From the NCBI GenBank assembly GCA_045106815.1, contig JBGCFG010000043.1, positions 50,221-114,220 on the forward strand: a stretch of DNA of 64,000 nucleotides. Reading direction: 5' to 3'. Origin of the DNA: JAUIAI01 sp045106815 (GTDB lineage: Bacteria; Pseudomonadota; Gammaproteobacteria; Burkholderiales; Burkholderiaceae_E). The notes beneath the pieces are model-generated. The model had not been told where the DNA came from, searched no databases, and worked only from the letters and a program-made list of their open reading frames with translations. The stretch's first letter is position 1; the number at the start of each line of letters is the position of its first letter. Made by a program: the position numbers and the translations under genes. Of the stretch, positions 27,759 through 37,025 are shown in pieces.

Positions 27759-28264
27759 CAGGGATGTTCCCAGCGGTGCATCTCAGAGTCGTCAGCGCTA
27801 TTGGTCACAACAAGCGCCTTGAATTCAGCGATGTTGATTAGCGAGTAGGCGCAGGGCGAGGTCAATGCCGCCCCGACAATGCTGCCCGCCGGAGGGCTCG
27901 ATGCCTTGACTGGCATCGATACGACTGAGTCTTTAACCGGCACAGGCGGCTCCACCGCCATCGCATACCCCAGAGTAGGCTTCTCGCCCATTCTCACCAG
28001 CACCACTCTCTGCTTGCTGAAGTCCGGGGTCCAGTCAATTGCCGTGAGCTGATCGCCCGCCATCTCCAAATGCTCAGCCCAAGCAGCGTCGTCAAATACC
28101 GTGACCCCGGCTTCGGCAGCCGGGTTTGGGCAGTTAGACAACGAAACCGTTTTTTCAAGCACCTCCGGCTGATTCGCGTTGCTAGACGTGACACATCCTG
28201 ACAGCGCGGTTGCGGCAGCCAGCACTGCGGACACTCCCAGTCGAGTTATTGCTTTATCCATCAT
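27758..28264 (-). CDS. PrcB-like lipoprotein (protease complex subunit family)
   Basis: This 168-residue lipoprotein has a signal ending LAAATALSGC (Cys24). The C-terminal half (RMGEKPTLGYAMAVE, then PVKASSPPAGSIVGAALTSPCAYSLI) matches the PrcB C-terminal domain family as I remember it, named after the Treponema denticola protein that assists the subtilisin-like protease dentilisin. Its ATG overlaps the stop codon of the upstream S8 protease gene (ATGA), so the two are translationally coupled and probably made in step. I infer that it helps assemble, anchor or control that protease in the periplasm or outer membrane. The start could be either of two adjacent ATG codons, 28264 or 28261. Confidence 0.75.
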   Translation of the reverse strand: MMDKAITRLGVSAVLAAATALSGCVTSSNANQPEVLEKTVSLSNCPNPAAEAGVTVFDDAAWAEHLEMAGDQLTAIDWTPDFSKQRVVLVRMGEKPTLGYAMAVEPPVPVKDSVVSMPVKASSPPAGSIVGAALTSPCAYSLINIAEFKALVVTNSADDSEMHRWEHP

Positions 28265-31065
28265 TGATCAAGCCGTCTAATACCCAGCGGTGCCTGATTG
28301 GCACTCGCCTGCGAATCAGCATTGCTGCCAGCAAGTGCCTGCGGATTAATACCGCCAAATGGCGCCAGCGAAAAGTCGATGCCGGTCAGGTTACCCGTAG
28401 GCGTCAAGATCTCAGTTTGATTGTTACCAAGCAGTGGATAGGCACCGCAGGCTTCACCACGGTTACAAATCAAGCCGTCGTTGTCGGTATCGGAACCTGC
28501 CAACACGATGATGTTACGGGTACCAGGCACTTCCACCCGATAGGCATACTCGCCATTCGTTGGTTGACGCACAGTTGCTTGAGCAACTGCAGGTCCTGTC
28601 CTGTTATCCGCATCAACAATCAATACATAGATGGGGCCAAGATTTCCGCCACCGCCGCCCACCGTGTTGCTTGTGATAGAGACAGGAATCTCAACAACTC
28701 GCTGCGGCTCAAGCGTCACGATTACTTTCGAGAAGGTTTCCGCGTTAGCCGTCAGATTGTTGCGATCAACTGTGATGACGTAAGTACCCAGGCCATTGCC
28801 GTCAACACCTTGTCCCGGCGCTACGCTGATGGCATTGGTGCTCGTCGTGACACTCGCAACACGCTCAGAAGCTTCTCCAGCAGCGCGCAACTCAAACGAT
28901 GCGGTGTCACTGGTGACCGGAATCGAGAGTGAAGTCGGCTGAGCACTAATCTGCCCCGGGTCTGGAGGTGGCGCACCGGCCACCCGACGGGCGACTTCAA
29001 CGGCTTTTCTCGCGTTCAGCTGTCCAAAGCCAAACAGGTTATCGCGACCGTTATCGCCGAGATCATCAACGATGGAACCGTTGGCAATCGCATCATCCAC
29101 CTGCGCCGGCGTGATCTCGGGTGCAACATGGCGCATCAGCGCAAAGATACCGGCTGCATGTGGCGAGGCCATCGAAGTGCCCTGCAGCATGCCGTAAGTG
29201 CTCGTACGTGTGCGGCCGTTCGCATTGGCAACTGTACTAAACACACCATCAGGTAGACCTGTACCCGTAGTTGAACGTCGAGTGTCTCCGCCTGGTGCAA
29301 CCGCATCCAGCCCGGCCCCGCCGTTTGAGTAGTAGGCCCTGCCTTTGCGCACATTGGTTGCGCCAATGCCAATCACGTTAGGACAATTGGCAGGTGTGCC
29401 CACAGCGACCAAGCGTGAATCGCTTGAAGAGTTCCCTGTCGCAGCTGCCACAATCACATTGGCTTGGCGCACATCGGCGAAGAGAGTCCGCCCAGAGTTA
29501 CTACAAGCAGACTGCCCGCCCAGACTGAGATTAATTACATCCGCCTTGCGAGCCGGTGTGGTGTTCGAATCGTTCGCAAGTCCAGCAGCGAAGCGAACGC
29601 CTTGCTCAATGTCGTAGAAAGTGCCCCCGCCCTGACCAAGCACGCGAATCGGCATAATTCTGGCCATGGGCGCTACACCGGCCCCCCCGATTCGGTTACC
29701 TGTCTGCATGCCGACTGTGCCAGCGACGTGGGTACCGTGAAAAACATTGGTCGAACGGTTGTCTGAATCGTCCGGATTAGGGTCAATGCCGTCCCCGTCG
29801 CCAGAGGTTTGGGTGCTTTGAATGAAGTCATAACCCGGCACAAGTTGATTTCTAAGGTCCGGATGGTCTGCCACGATACCGCTGTCAATAACAGCAACAA
29901 TCGGTGTGTAGTTCGAAGGCGGGTTTGCCGCGGCAATCAGGTTGAATGCACCGCCCAGATCAATGGAGTCGTAGTGCCACCGTTGCTTGGCAAACTCCTG
30001 ATCGTTCGGCGGGAATGACGTCACTTGAAACGCCTGAAGCACCGTGTTGGGCTCAGCGTAAAGGTACTCACCAGAGCGCTCCAGCGCCTTCGCATAAAGA
30101 ATGGTTTCGATGACGCTGCGCGATGTATCGGATAACTCTTCGGTCCATGCCGGCAGAACAGAACCCGAGGTCGCCGTGGCCGACTTGGTCAGCCCTGATG
30201 CGGACGAAAAGCCAGCCGCGTCGCGAGGCACCTCCAGCAATGCTGACCGCTGCTCCGCGAGACTGCCCTTTAAGGCAACGGGCGCGGGCAGCGCCGCTGC
30301 TTTGGTCGCCTGACTTCGCTTGGCAAGCACACTCGCGGGATGGCGCTGCGCCACTACCTGGCCTGGCACCACAGAAGCATTTTGGGTAGTCGCGTTTTGA
30401 CAATTTGCCGCAGTACCTGGCGCGCCAATGCGCATCTGGTAGACCGTACCGCCGCGGCTCGCTCCATTTTGCGTGAACAGCGCAGCCGCAATCGTGTAGT
30501 CACCGTCGTTGGTGATCCGCACGCACTCGTAACTGTTTAGACCCACCGACCGGCCAACAGTTTCATTGGCGCTATCGAAGATGAACAAATCAACGTCGAT
30601 GGTTGAAGGGTCTGCAGAAAACTGAACCTCAACTGTCTGCCCCGCCTGCAGACGAGTCTTGAATGCATCAATCGTGTCCCCGTCAGTGCGACTAGGTCCG
30701 TTTGGGCCCTGCCCGGCAATATTGAGGTAGCCAACAATCTGGGTTGGATTGGTAATTTCCTGGGAGGTCGAAAAGCGGTTATTCGACTGGCGATTGACTT
30801 GGTTCGGATCGTTTGTGTCGGAATCGATTGCGCTGTTCTGTGCAAGCGTCATGGTGCCCGATACGGTGTACCTGGCTTGCGGATCATTGCCAACGTCGTT
30901 GGGGTCATCTCCGAAGATGGGGTCACTCCCTCCAGGACAAGCAGCCAGCAGTGTTAACAGGGACACTGCACCGAGCCCCTTCAGGCTGCGGGCCAGCCAG
31001 TTAACTCGACCAGGCATATCGGACTGAGCCTTGTGCTCGGATTGCTTGTTAGACGTGACGCTCAA
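28261..31065 (-). CDS. S8 family (subtilisin-like) serine protease lipoprotein
   Basis: This 934-residue protein has a lipobox LLAAC (Cys43), preceded by an unusually long hydrophilic N-terminus. Residues about 105-215 resemble a pre-peptidase C-terminal (PPC) beta domain. The catalytic domain spans about 355-690 with Asp394 (AVIDSG), His446 (HGTHVAG), oxyanion Asn545 (AATGN) and Ser631 (GTSMASPHAAG), so it should be active. A region of about 700-810 looks Ig-like, and the end (about 820-915) resembles carboxypeptidase-regulatory or calcium-binding beta domains (DTDNDGLICNRGEACG). The start is TTG at 31065, supported by GGAGG six bases upstream. The PrcB-like gene is coupled directly downstream. 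It is probably an outer-membrane-anchored protease; targets are unknown. Confidence 0.92.
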   Translation of the reverse strand: MSVTSNKQSEHKAQSDMPGRVNWLARSLKGLGAVSLLTLLAACPGGSDPIFGDDPNDVGNDPQARYTVSGTMTLAQNSAIDSDTNDPNQVNRQSNNRFSTSQEITNPTQIVGYLNIAGQGPNGPSRTDGDTIDAFKTRLQAGQTVEVQFSADPSTIDVDLFIFDSANETVGRSVGLNSYECVRITNDGDYTIAAALFTQNGASRGGTVYQMRIGAPGTAANCQNATTQNASVVPGQVVAQRHPASVLAKRSQATKAAALPAPVALKGSLAEQRSALLEVPRDAAGFSSASGLTKSATATSGSVLPAWTEELSDTSRSVIETILYAKALERSGEYLYAEPNTVLQAFQVTSFPPNDQEFAKQRWHYDSIDLGGAFNLIAAANPPSNYTPIVAVIDSGIVADHPDLRNQLVPGYDFIQSTQTSGDGDGIDPNPDDSDNRSTNVFHGTHVAGTVGMQTGNRIGGAGVAPMARIMPIRVLGQGGGTFYDIEQGVRFAAGLANDSNTTPARKADVINLSLGGQSACSNSGRTLFADVRQANVIVAAATGNSSSDSRLVAVGTPANCPNVIGIGATNVRKGRAYYSNGGAGLDAVAPGGDTRRSTTGTGLPDGVFSTVANANGRTRTSTYGMLQGTSMASPHAAGIFALMRHVAPEITPAQVDDAIANGSIVDDLGDNGRDNLFGFGQLNARKAVEVARRVAGAPPPDPGQISAQPTSLSIPVTSDTASFELRAAGEASERVASVTTSTNAISVAPGQGVDGNGLGTYVITVDRNNLTANAETFSKVIVTLEPQRVVEIPVSITSNTVGGGGGNLGPIYVLIVDADNRTGPAVAQATVRQPTNGEYAYRVEVPGTRNIIVLAGSDTDNDGLICNRGEACGAYPLLGNNQTEILTPTGNLTGIDFSLAPFGGINPQALAGSNADSQASANQAPLGIRRLDQ

Positions 31066-31331
31066 GGTGAACCTCCAGTGACGCCGGCCACCGCACTCCC
31101 TTTGCCTCAGGGTGCAGGCCTGACTGTCAGATTAGCTGATGGCCGCCAAATTCAGGCAGGTCAGCAGATAACTCCTCTCCTAGGAATAGTCTAGCAAGGC
31201 TTACCGGCCAGAAGATGTAACTAATGGTCTTTTCCCGCGCAGAATCACTCGGTTTTGGGATGCTCATGTGACTTATTTCCGGTATTGCAGGTCACGGTAA
31301 AATGATTATTTCACGGATACCGAGAGACCCT

Positions 31332-31817
31332 ATGCCCTCATTTGACGTGGTCTGCGAGGCAGACATGGTCGAATTGCGAAACGCAATCGAGCAAGCTAAT
31401 AAAGAGATCAGCAACCGATTTGACTTCAAAGGCTCGGATGCCAGAGTTGAGCAGACCGAGAGCGAACTAACCCTGTTTGCCGATGATGACTTCAAACTCG
31501 GGCAAGTCACCGATGTGTTGCTAGGCAAATGCGCAAAGCGCAATGTTGATGTGCGCTACCTGGATTTTGGCGACAAACAGAAAGTGGGCGGTGACAAGAT
31601 CAAGCAACCGGCGAGTATCCGCTCCGGCATCGCTACCCCGGATGCCAAACGCATCGTCAAACTCATCAAGGAAAGCAAGATGAAGGTGCAGGCCAGCATC
31701 CAAGGAGACTCTGTGCGCGTTTCCGGTAACAAGCGGGATCTGCTCCAGGAAGCAATCGCACTGCTTAAGAAGGAGGTAACGGACCTGCCGCTCGGGTTCG
31801 AGAACTTTCGGGACTGA
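31332..31817 (+). CDS. YajQ family nucleotide-binding protein
   Basis: This 161-residue protein begins MPSFDVVCEADMVELRNA and ends LPLGFENFRD, the conserved ends of the YajQ (DUF520) family, and has the expected length. Family members have two ferredoxin-like domains. Xanthomonas YajQ binds cyclic di-GMP and acts with a transcription factor, and other members bind RNA or nucleotides. I chose the ATG at 31332 because homologues begin there; an earlier ATG at 31302 would add ten residues. The MFS gene begins 2 bases after its stop, so the two are likely co-transcribed. The 266 bases upstream, towards the divergent protease gene, hold a possible -10 (TAAAAT near 31299) but no other recognised site. 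Confidence 0.92.
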   Translation: MPSFDVVCEADMVELRNAIEQANKEISNRFDFKGSDARVEQTESELTLFADDDFKLGQVTDVLLGKCAKRNVDVRYLDFGDKQKVGGDKIKQPASIRSGIATPDAKRIVKLIKESKMKVQASIQGDSVRVSGNKRDLLQEAIALLKKEVTDLPLGFENFRD

Positions 31818-31819
31818 TT

Positions 31820-33142
31820 TTGCCAGTTCCTGAACCATCACATCCTTCAGACAATTCTCGCGGTCTTTTCCGGGGTTGGAAGATGGTGGGTGCCGCCAGC
31901 GGCATCCAGTTCATGCAATCTGCTTTGCTTTACCAGGCGTTGGGCGCGTACGTTGCCGTGCTGAGCGAGGAAAAGGGCTGGAGTAAAACTGCGCTATCGG
32001 GCGGCTCTGCTGTTCACGCAATGGAAGCGGCCCTGCTAGGGCCCGTTCTGGGTTGGGTGATAGACAAGTTTGGTGCCCAACTCATGATCAAGTTGGGCGT
32101 GCTTGCGCTTGGCATCGGCCTGATGCTGCTGGGTCAGATTGAAAGCGTTGCAGGTTTTTACGGTGCCATCCTTGTCATTGCGCTGGGATCTAGCTTGTGC
32201 GGCTTTTTTCCGCTGAATGTCTCGATCATTCATTGGTTCGACAAGATGCGCGCGAGAGCGCTTTCGGGTGTTGCACTTGGCCTCGCATTCGGCGGTATCG
32301 CAATGCCACTGGTGGCATGGTCAATGCAGGTCTACGGCTGGCGCGCGACGGCCGTTGGTTCGGGCGCCCTGATGATCATCGTCGGTATGCCGCTTGCAAT
32401 GGTGTTTAGGGGCAAGCCAGAGGACCACGGCGAAGTCCCTGACGGTCATGCCGCAAACACCGACACTCAGGCAGACGTAACGACCAAAGCCAGCAATCAA
32501 CCAACGCCAGTCAGGGATCGGGATTTTTCCGCACGGGAGGCGATTCGAACCCGAGCCTTCTGGTTGCTTGCGCTTGGACACGGCATGGCCTTGTTGGTCG
32601 TGACGGGTGTGAATGTTCATGCCATCAACCACATGAAGAAGAGTCTTGATTTCTCGCTCACGGATGCATCCATCATCATCATGGCGATGACAGTCAGTCA
32701 AATCGCTGGCGTGATGATTGGCTGGGTGATTGGCGATCGCTTCACCAAGCGGTACGTGGCAGCCGCGTGCATGTTTGGTCACTGCTTTGGCATGCTACTG
32801 CTGACCTATGCCTCAGGCTGGACGATGCTCTATCTGTTTGCCATTTGTCATGGCGTAGCCTGGGGGCTCCGAGGGCCGTTCATGCAGGCGATTCGGGCAG
32901 ATTATTTTGGCCGTTCTTCGATTGGCAAGATCATGGGCTTTTCGTCCATGGTTGTTGTCCTCGGACAGATCGGCGGGCCAATGATTGCAGGGTACCTTGG
33001 CGATGTCACAGGTGACTACAACCTAGGATTCACCGTGCTTGCTGCCCTCGCCGGTTGTGGCTCTGTGATGTTCTTGATGGCCCAAAAACCAACAGCGCCA
33101 GCGCCTAGTCGCATTGCGAAGAAGAAGCCCATGCGCGCCTAA
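31820..33142 (+). CDS. MFS transporter, monocarboxylate/oxalate-formate antiporter type
   Basis: This 440-residue membrane protein has 12 predicted helices and a hydrophilic central loop (about residues 195-235). The N-terminus GLFRGWKMVGAASGIQFM and the later GLRGPFMQAIRADYFGRSSIGKIMG are typical of MCT-like or OxlT-like MFS carriers, which move small carboxylates. The start is taken as TTG at 31820, because the FRGW motif usually sits near the N-terminus; the first ATG at 31883 would remove it. The gene follows yajQ by 2 bases. The substrate is unknown; the downstream M81 peptidase gene (78-base gap) might be functionally related. Confidence 0.85.
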   Translation: MPVPEPSHPSDNSRGLFRGWKMVGAASGIQFMQSALLYQALGAYVAVLSEEKGWSKTALSGGSAVHAMEAALLGPVLGWVIDKFGAQLMIKLGVLALGIGLMLLGQIESVAGFYGAILVIALGSSLCGFFPLNVSIIHWFDKMRARALSGVALGLAFGGIAMPLVAWSMQVYGWRATAVGSGALMIIVGMPLAMVFRGKPEDHGEVPDGHAANTDTQADVTTKASNQPTPVRDRDFSAREAIRTRAFWLLALGHGMALLVVTGVNVHAINHMKKSLDFSLTDASIIIMAMTVSQIAGVMIGWVIGDRFTKRYVAAACMFGHCFGMLLLTYASGWTMLYLFAICHGVAWGLRGPFMQAIRADYFGRSSIGKIMGFSSMVVVLGQIGGPMIAGYLGDVTGDYNLGFTVLAALAGCGSVMFLMAQKPTAPAPSRIAKKKPMRA

Positions 33143-33220
33143 CACCGTTTGCCAGGGGCGTAATCCAACGGCGCCATAATGCCGTTCGAACCCGTTAACT
33201 AAGAACCAATAGAGAACCCC

Positions 33221-34714
33221 ATGAGCCGCCGCTTGTTTACTGCCTGTCTCGGCACTGAGACGAATTCTTTTTCACCTATCCCAACCGGCATGCGCCTGTT
33301 TGAAAACACAATGCTCGTGCGCGACGGACAGCATGGCGAGCGAGTGAATCTTTTTGGCCTGCCACTCCAGGTCTGGCGAGAAAGAGCTGAGGCCAAGGGC
33401 TGGCGAGTGACTGAGGGCCTGGCAGCATTCGCGGTGCCTGCCGGCGACACCACCCGCTCAACCCATGAATCCCTGCGCGATGAAATCATCGCCAATCTAA
33501 AGGCGGCCATGCCGGTTGATGCTGTATTGCTGAATCTGCATGGCGCGATGATTGCCGACGGTTACCCCGACGCAGAGGGTGATTTACTGACTGCAGTGCG
33601 CGCATTGGTGGGGCCAAATGTACCGGTCCTGGCTGAACTCGATCTGCACGGCCATATGACCCGGGCAAAGTTTGACGCTTGTGATGCCATGATCTACTTC
33701 AAAGAATATCCGCATATTGATGCGGTTGAGCGGGCACATGAGGTTTTTGATCTTGCCGAGCGCATGCTTGAAGATGGTCTGCGCCCCACCATGGCCATGC
33801 ACGATTGCCGCATGCTCGGGATCTACCCGACAACCCGCGAACCGATGATTTCATTTGTCGCGCGCATGCAGGCGCTTGAAAAACAGCCGGGTGTCTTATC
33901 GGTATCACTCATTCACGGCTTTCCCTGGGGAGACACCCCAGAGGTGGGCACCAGGGTGCTGGTTGTGACTGACAATGACCCCGCGTTGGCGGCGCAAACA
34001 GCGCGGGAACTGGGCACCTGGGTATGGGAACAGCGAGATGCCTTGCTCGCGCCGTTCGTCACACTCGAAAAAGCTATCGAAACGGTCGTCGCGGCAGAGC
34101 CGTCTACCGCACCATTTGTCCTGGCCGACACTGCCGACAACACCGGCATTGGCGCTGCTGGCGATTCAACCTGGGTGCTGTCACATTTAATTGAATCTGG
34201 CGCTGGTGGATTTGCGATCTCACCGATGTGGGACCCCAACTCGGTTCAGATGGCGGTTGAGGCAGGCCAAGGCGCCCGCATCCCCATTCGGCTCGGCGGC
34301 AAACTGGGACCGGCATCAGGGCCCGCGGTCGACGCAATGGTGACTGTCATGGGCCTGGTCGAGGACGCAACCCAACCCTTTGGTGGGTCAACTGCTCCGC
34401 TTGGCAACATGGCATGGCTTCGGATTGGAGATGACATTAGTGATGATGCCAGCGCGATCGATGTAATCGTCAACAGCAACCGGATACAGGCGTTCGCACC
34501 TGAATGTTTTTCAGCCGTCGGGCTCGACCCTACCCGGCCCAAAGCGCTAATCGTCAAATCGACTCAACACTTCTTCGCCGGTTTCGGACCCATTGCAAGG
34601 GACGTCATTTACATGGCGACGCCGGGTACTGGCTCAATGGACTTTGCATCCTTACCGCATACACGGGTTGATGCGAGCCTTTGGCCAAAGGTTGCCAATC
34701 CGCATGACGCATAA
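33221..34714 (+). CDS. M81 family metallopeptidase, MlrC-like
   Basis: This 497-residue protein has the features of the M81 (MlrC) family: the N-terminal GTETNSFSP, LLNLHGAMIADGYPDAEGD and LAELDLHGHM, and C-terminal GDSTWVLSHLIESGAGGFA. MlrC of Sphingomonas degrades linear microcystin peptides, but the many homologues elsewhere act on unknown small peptides or amides. Zinc is expected to be held by conserved His and Asp residues, which I cannot assign with certainty. No signal peptide is seen, so it is cytosolic. It lies 78 bases after an MCT-like importer, compatible with uptake and hydrolysis of one substrate. It ends at a strong terminator. Confidence 0.9.
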   Translation: MSRRLFTACLGTETNSFSPIPTGMRLFENTMLVRDGQHGERVNLFGLPLQVWRERAEAKGWRVTEGLAAFAVPAGDTTRSTHESLRDEIIANLKAAMPVDAVLLNLHGAMIADGYPDAEGDLLTAVRALVGPNVPVLAELDLHGHMTRAKFDACDAMIYFKEYPHIDAVERAHEVFDLAERMLEDGLRPTMAMHDCRMLGIYPTTREPMISFVARMQALEKQPGVLSVSLIHGFPWGDTPEVGTRVLVVTDNDPALAAQTARELGTWVWEQRDALLAPFVTLEKAIETVVAAEPSTAPFVLADTADNTGIGAAGDSTWVLSHLIESGAGGFAISPMWDPNSVQMAVEAGQGARIPIRLGGKLGPASGPAVDAMVTVMGLVEDATQPFGGSTAPLGNMAWLRIGDDISDDASAIDVIVNSNRIQAFAPECFSAVGLDPTRPKALIVKSTQHFFAGFGPIARDVIYMATPGTGSMDFASLPHTRVDASLWPKVANPHDA

Positions 34715-34750
34715 AAAAACCCCGGCGCACTAGCCGCGCCGGGGTTTTTT
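34714..34750. terminator. strong bidirectional rho-independent terminator
   Basis: A perfect 15-bp inverted repeat (arms AAAAAACCCCGGCGC and GCGCCGGGGTTTTTT) encloses a 7-base loop. It has a GC-rich core with A and T tracts on either side, starting right at the stop codon of the M81 gene. It serves that gene and probably also the convergent lipoprotein gene ending at 34795. Confidence 0.9.
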
Positions 34751-34794
34751 CCGGACCTGTTCTAGCGTCCGAAAATCATGCTTTGGCTAACTTA

Positions 34795-35460
34795 CTACTG
34801 ACGCGGATTAGGCAATGCAAGTGAACCGCACAAGACAGTCGCCGAATCAACCGCATCAAGCTCAGCCTGAGTCGGGTTTTGATTCGGCGTATCCGGGTTG
34901 TAGCCTGCGCCAATCAAGGTACCGTCTGCAGCGACCGACAAGGTCAGGTTAAACGGGCTACTTGCCCCATTCGTCGCGCTACCGTTGAAGGTTGCGCTGG
35001 TGGGGTTTGTTGCCTGGTCATCCGTACCGGTTGGATTCGGATCGCCAACTGTACCGGCGTTGTAGGTCATCGTGACGGTCGTTCCGCCATCAACGAAGGT
35101 AGCCACACCGTTTGCAAAGCTAAAGGTCACGCCGGTGGAATCTGGCCCAGCCACGGTTGAAACACCAAGCGAACAGGTGCCCATGTTGGCTGGGTAGCTA
35201 CTGTTAAGCGGGATCGTACTCGGATTAGGACTTGGCGAAGGCGATGGGCTTGGCGAAGGCGATGGGCTCGGTGATGGACTCGGGCTTGGTGATGGGCTCG
35301 GCGACGGACTTGGGCTCGGCGACGGCGAAGGACTTGGCGCCGGTGCTGGGGCAGGCGTTGTACCAGCATTGTCGTCGTCTCCACCACCACAACCTGCCAA
35401 AATCATCGTCGATGCTGCCAAGGCGGTTGCTAACGCCATACGTTTGTTCAGCCTTTTCAT
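34795..35460 (-). CDS. small lipoprotein with Pro-Ser linker, unknown function
   Basis: This 221-residue protein has a lipoprotein signal (MILAGC) followed by an acidic stretch, then an Ala-Pro run and a linker of about 18 Pro-Ser dipeptides (about residues 42-78). A C-terminal domain of about 130 residues is rich in Thr, Asn and Gly and contains two Cys (one near ANMGTCSLG, one near TVLCGSL) that could form a disulfide. The Pro-Ser linker probably acts as a stiff spacer that carries the domain away from the membrane. The start is supported by GGAGTGA upstream. I do not recognise the C-terminal domain. The gene stands alone, between the M81 terminator and the dadA terminator. Confidence 0.8.
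   Translation of the reverse strand: MKRLNKRMALATALAASTMILAGCGGGDDDNAGTTPAPAPAPSPSPSPSPSPSPSPSPSPSPSPSPSPSPSPSPSPSPNPSTIPLNSSYPANMGTCSLGVSTVAGPDSTGVTFSFANGVATFVDGGTTVTMTYNAGTVGDPNPTGTDDQATNPTSATFNGSATNGASSPFNLTLSVAADGTLIGAGYNPDTPNQNPTQAELDAVDSATVLCGSLALPNPRQ
35228..35337. repeat. hexanucleotide-based minisatellite encoding the Pro-Ser linker
   Basis: About 18 imperfect 6-base units (plus-strand forms GGGCTT, GGCGAA, GGCGAT, GGACTC and similar) occur in tandem, including two nearly identical 18-base blocks. The units vary at synonymous positions, so they are not a perfect slippage tract. The repeat preserves the reading frame, so changes in copy number would alter linker length without breaking the gene. 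Confidence 0.85.
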
Positions 35461-35571
35461 TCACTCACTCCAGATAGTCTTTTATCGAACCCGGCAAATG
35501 ATGCCCGCGAAAACGACAGAATGCATCAATGCACTGACATTTGTTGTGCCGATTGACACATGATGCAAAAT

Positions 35572-35608
35572 CAGCCGACAAACCTGGTAAACAGGTGTAA
35601 ATCGGCTG
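35572..35608 (-). terminator. terminator of the dadA-like gene
   Basis: Outer arms CAGCCGA / TCGGCTG and inner arms ACCTG / CAGGT form a hairpin with an internal loop and a GTAAA apical loop (plus-strand reading). On the minus strand it is followed by ATTTTGC. It lies 17 bases after the dadA-like stop codon. Confidence 0.7.
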
Positions 35609-35624
35609 TCGTAGCAGGCAATTG

Positions 35625-36917
35625 TCAGGCGGTTACAACGGATGCAGCAGGACGCGCAATGCCGACGCGAGTCGACTCATGCAACCGGGTCTCAACCACA
35701 TCCGCCACCATCTCGGCGGTGATTGTGTTTAGCGTCCAGCCCAGGTGACCGTGCCCGGTGTTGTAGAACACACCGGTTTTCTTCCCTGCACCAACTTTCG
35801 GCATCATGTTGGGCATCATGGGTCGCAAACCAGCCCACGGCACAACATGCTCAGTGTCAACACCGGGGAAGTGTTGGCGGCACCAACGAACAAGTGGCTC
35901 AATCCGATCGTTGCGAATGTCTTTAGAGAAGCCATTGAATTCTGCCGTGCCTGCAATTCGCAAACGGTCAGCCCCCAGCCGACTCGTTACCACCTTTGCA
36001 TCGTCATCCAGCAGGCTGATCCATGGCGCCGCTTGCCTGCTCGCCTCATCGGGCAGATTTACTGAGATTGAATAGCCTTTCACCGGGTAAATATTGACCC
36101 GATCACCAAGCTGCGCGGCAAAGTCGCGGCTACGCACACCAGCACACACGACCACTGCATCAAAGTGCTCCTGAACCCCAACGGGCTCCGCGCTGATGTC
36201 GGCATTCATCGAGCGGCTGTTAATTTCGATGCCTGAATCAACGTGCCGTAGTGTGTCGACTTCGGTTTCATAGCGAAACTCAGCCCCCATCCGCTTTGCT
36301 GCTGCAGCTAGTCCACGGGAGAACTTATGGATGTCTCCGGTGGCATCTGTTTCGGTGAGAAACCCGCCGTAGTACTGACCCGTGAGGGTTGGCTCAAGGG
36401 CTTGCATTTCGGCTGGCGTGACGGCGCGTCGCTCGAGCCCGCCCGCTGCGAGTAACTTGTTGACCTTTTCGCCGTGCTCAAAGCCTGCACGGTTTTGATA
36501 AATGTGCAGGATGCCGCGCTTCTCGAGATCAAAGTCGATCCCCTCGTCATCGGCCCATTGGTACAGGTGCTCCCGGGCGGCAACGGCCAGTCGGGTGGTT
36601 TCAATCGTGTTGGCCGCATATTGCGGAATCGATGCAACAAACTGAGCCATCCAACTCAGCTTATGCCAGCTTGGTTTTGGATTTACTAGCAACGGAGCAT
36701 CGCGGCGGAACATCCATTTGAGCCCCTTCAGAACCGTCCCGGCTTGATTCCAGACTTCTGCGTTAGAAGCCGAAAGCTGCCCCCCGTTGGCAAATGAGGT
36801 CTGCATGGCGGCGTACCGTTCACGGTCGAACACCGTGACGCGACAACCACGCTTGAGCAGGGAATAGGCGGTAGAAACGCCAGTGACACCGGCGCCAACA
36901 ATAGCGACATGCTTCAT
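35625..36917 (-). CDS. dadA: D-amino-acid dehydrogenase (small-subunit type)
   Basis: This 430-residue FAD enzyme oxidises D-amino acids, typically D-alanine to pyruvate and ammonia, passing electrons to the respiratory chain at the inner membrane. The N-terminal dinucleotide-binding motif VAIVGAGVTGVSTAYSLLKRG is followed by the family stretch SFANGGQLSASNAEVWN. The C-terminal WAGLRPMMPNMMPKVG and YNTGHGHLGWTLN are also typical of DadA. The start is preceded by GGAGTGA. A tandem glycine riboswitch fills the leader, so expression should respond to glycine. This raises the possibility that glycine itself, or the alanine/glycine pool, is the physiological substrate. No alanine racemase gene (dadX) is adjacent. 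Confidence 0.9.
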   Translation of the reverse strand: MKHVAIVGAGVTGVSTAYSLLKRGCRVTVFDRERYAAMQTSFANGGQLSASNAEVWNQAGTVLKGLKWMFRRDAPLLVNPKPSWHKLSWMAQFVASIPQYAANTIETTRLAVAAREHLYQWADDEGIDFDLEKRGILHIYQNRAGFEHGEKVNKLLAAGGLERRAVTPAEMQALEPTLTGQYYGGFLTETDATGDIHKFSRGLAAAAKRMGAEFRYETEVDTLRHVDSGIEINSRSMNADISAEPVGVQEHFDAVVVCAGVRSRDFAAQLGDRVNIYPVKGYSISVNLPDEASRQAAPWISLLDDDAKVVTSRLGADRLRIAGTAEFNGFSKDIRNDRIEPLVRWCRQHFPGVDTEHVVPWAGLRPMMPNMMPKVGAGKKTGVFYNTGHGHLGWTLNTITAEMVADVVETRLHESTRVGIARPAASVVTA

Positions 36918-37025
36918 GACTCACTCCAGAAACCAGGGCTAAGCCGCACGCGGCATCAACCTTAAGACAGACCAAGCAACCAGGAAATGGGTTGATAAGA
37001 CAACTCATCAAACGGGCTGCGCCAA

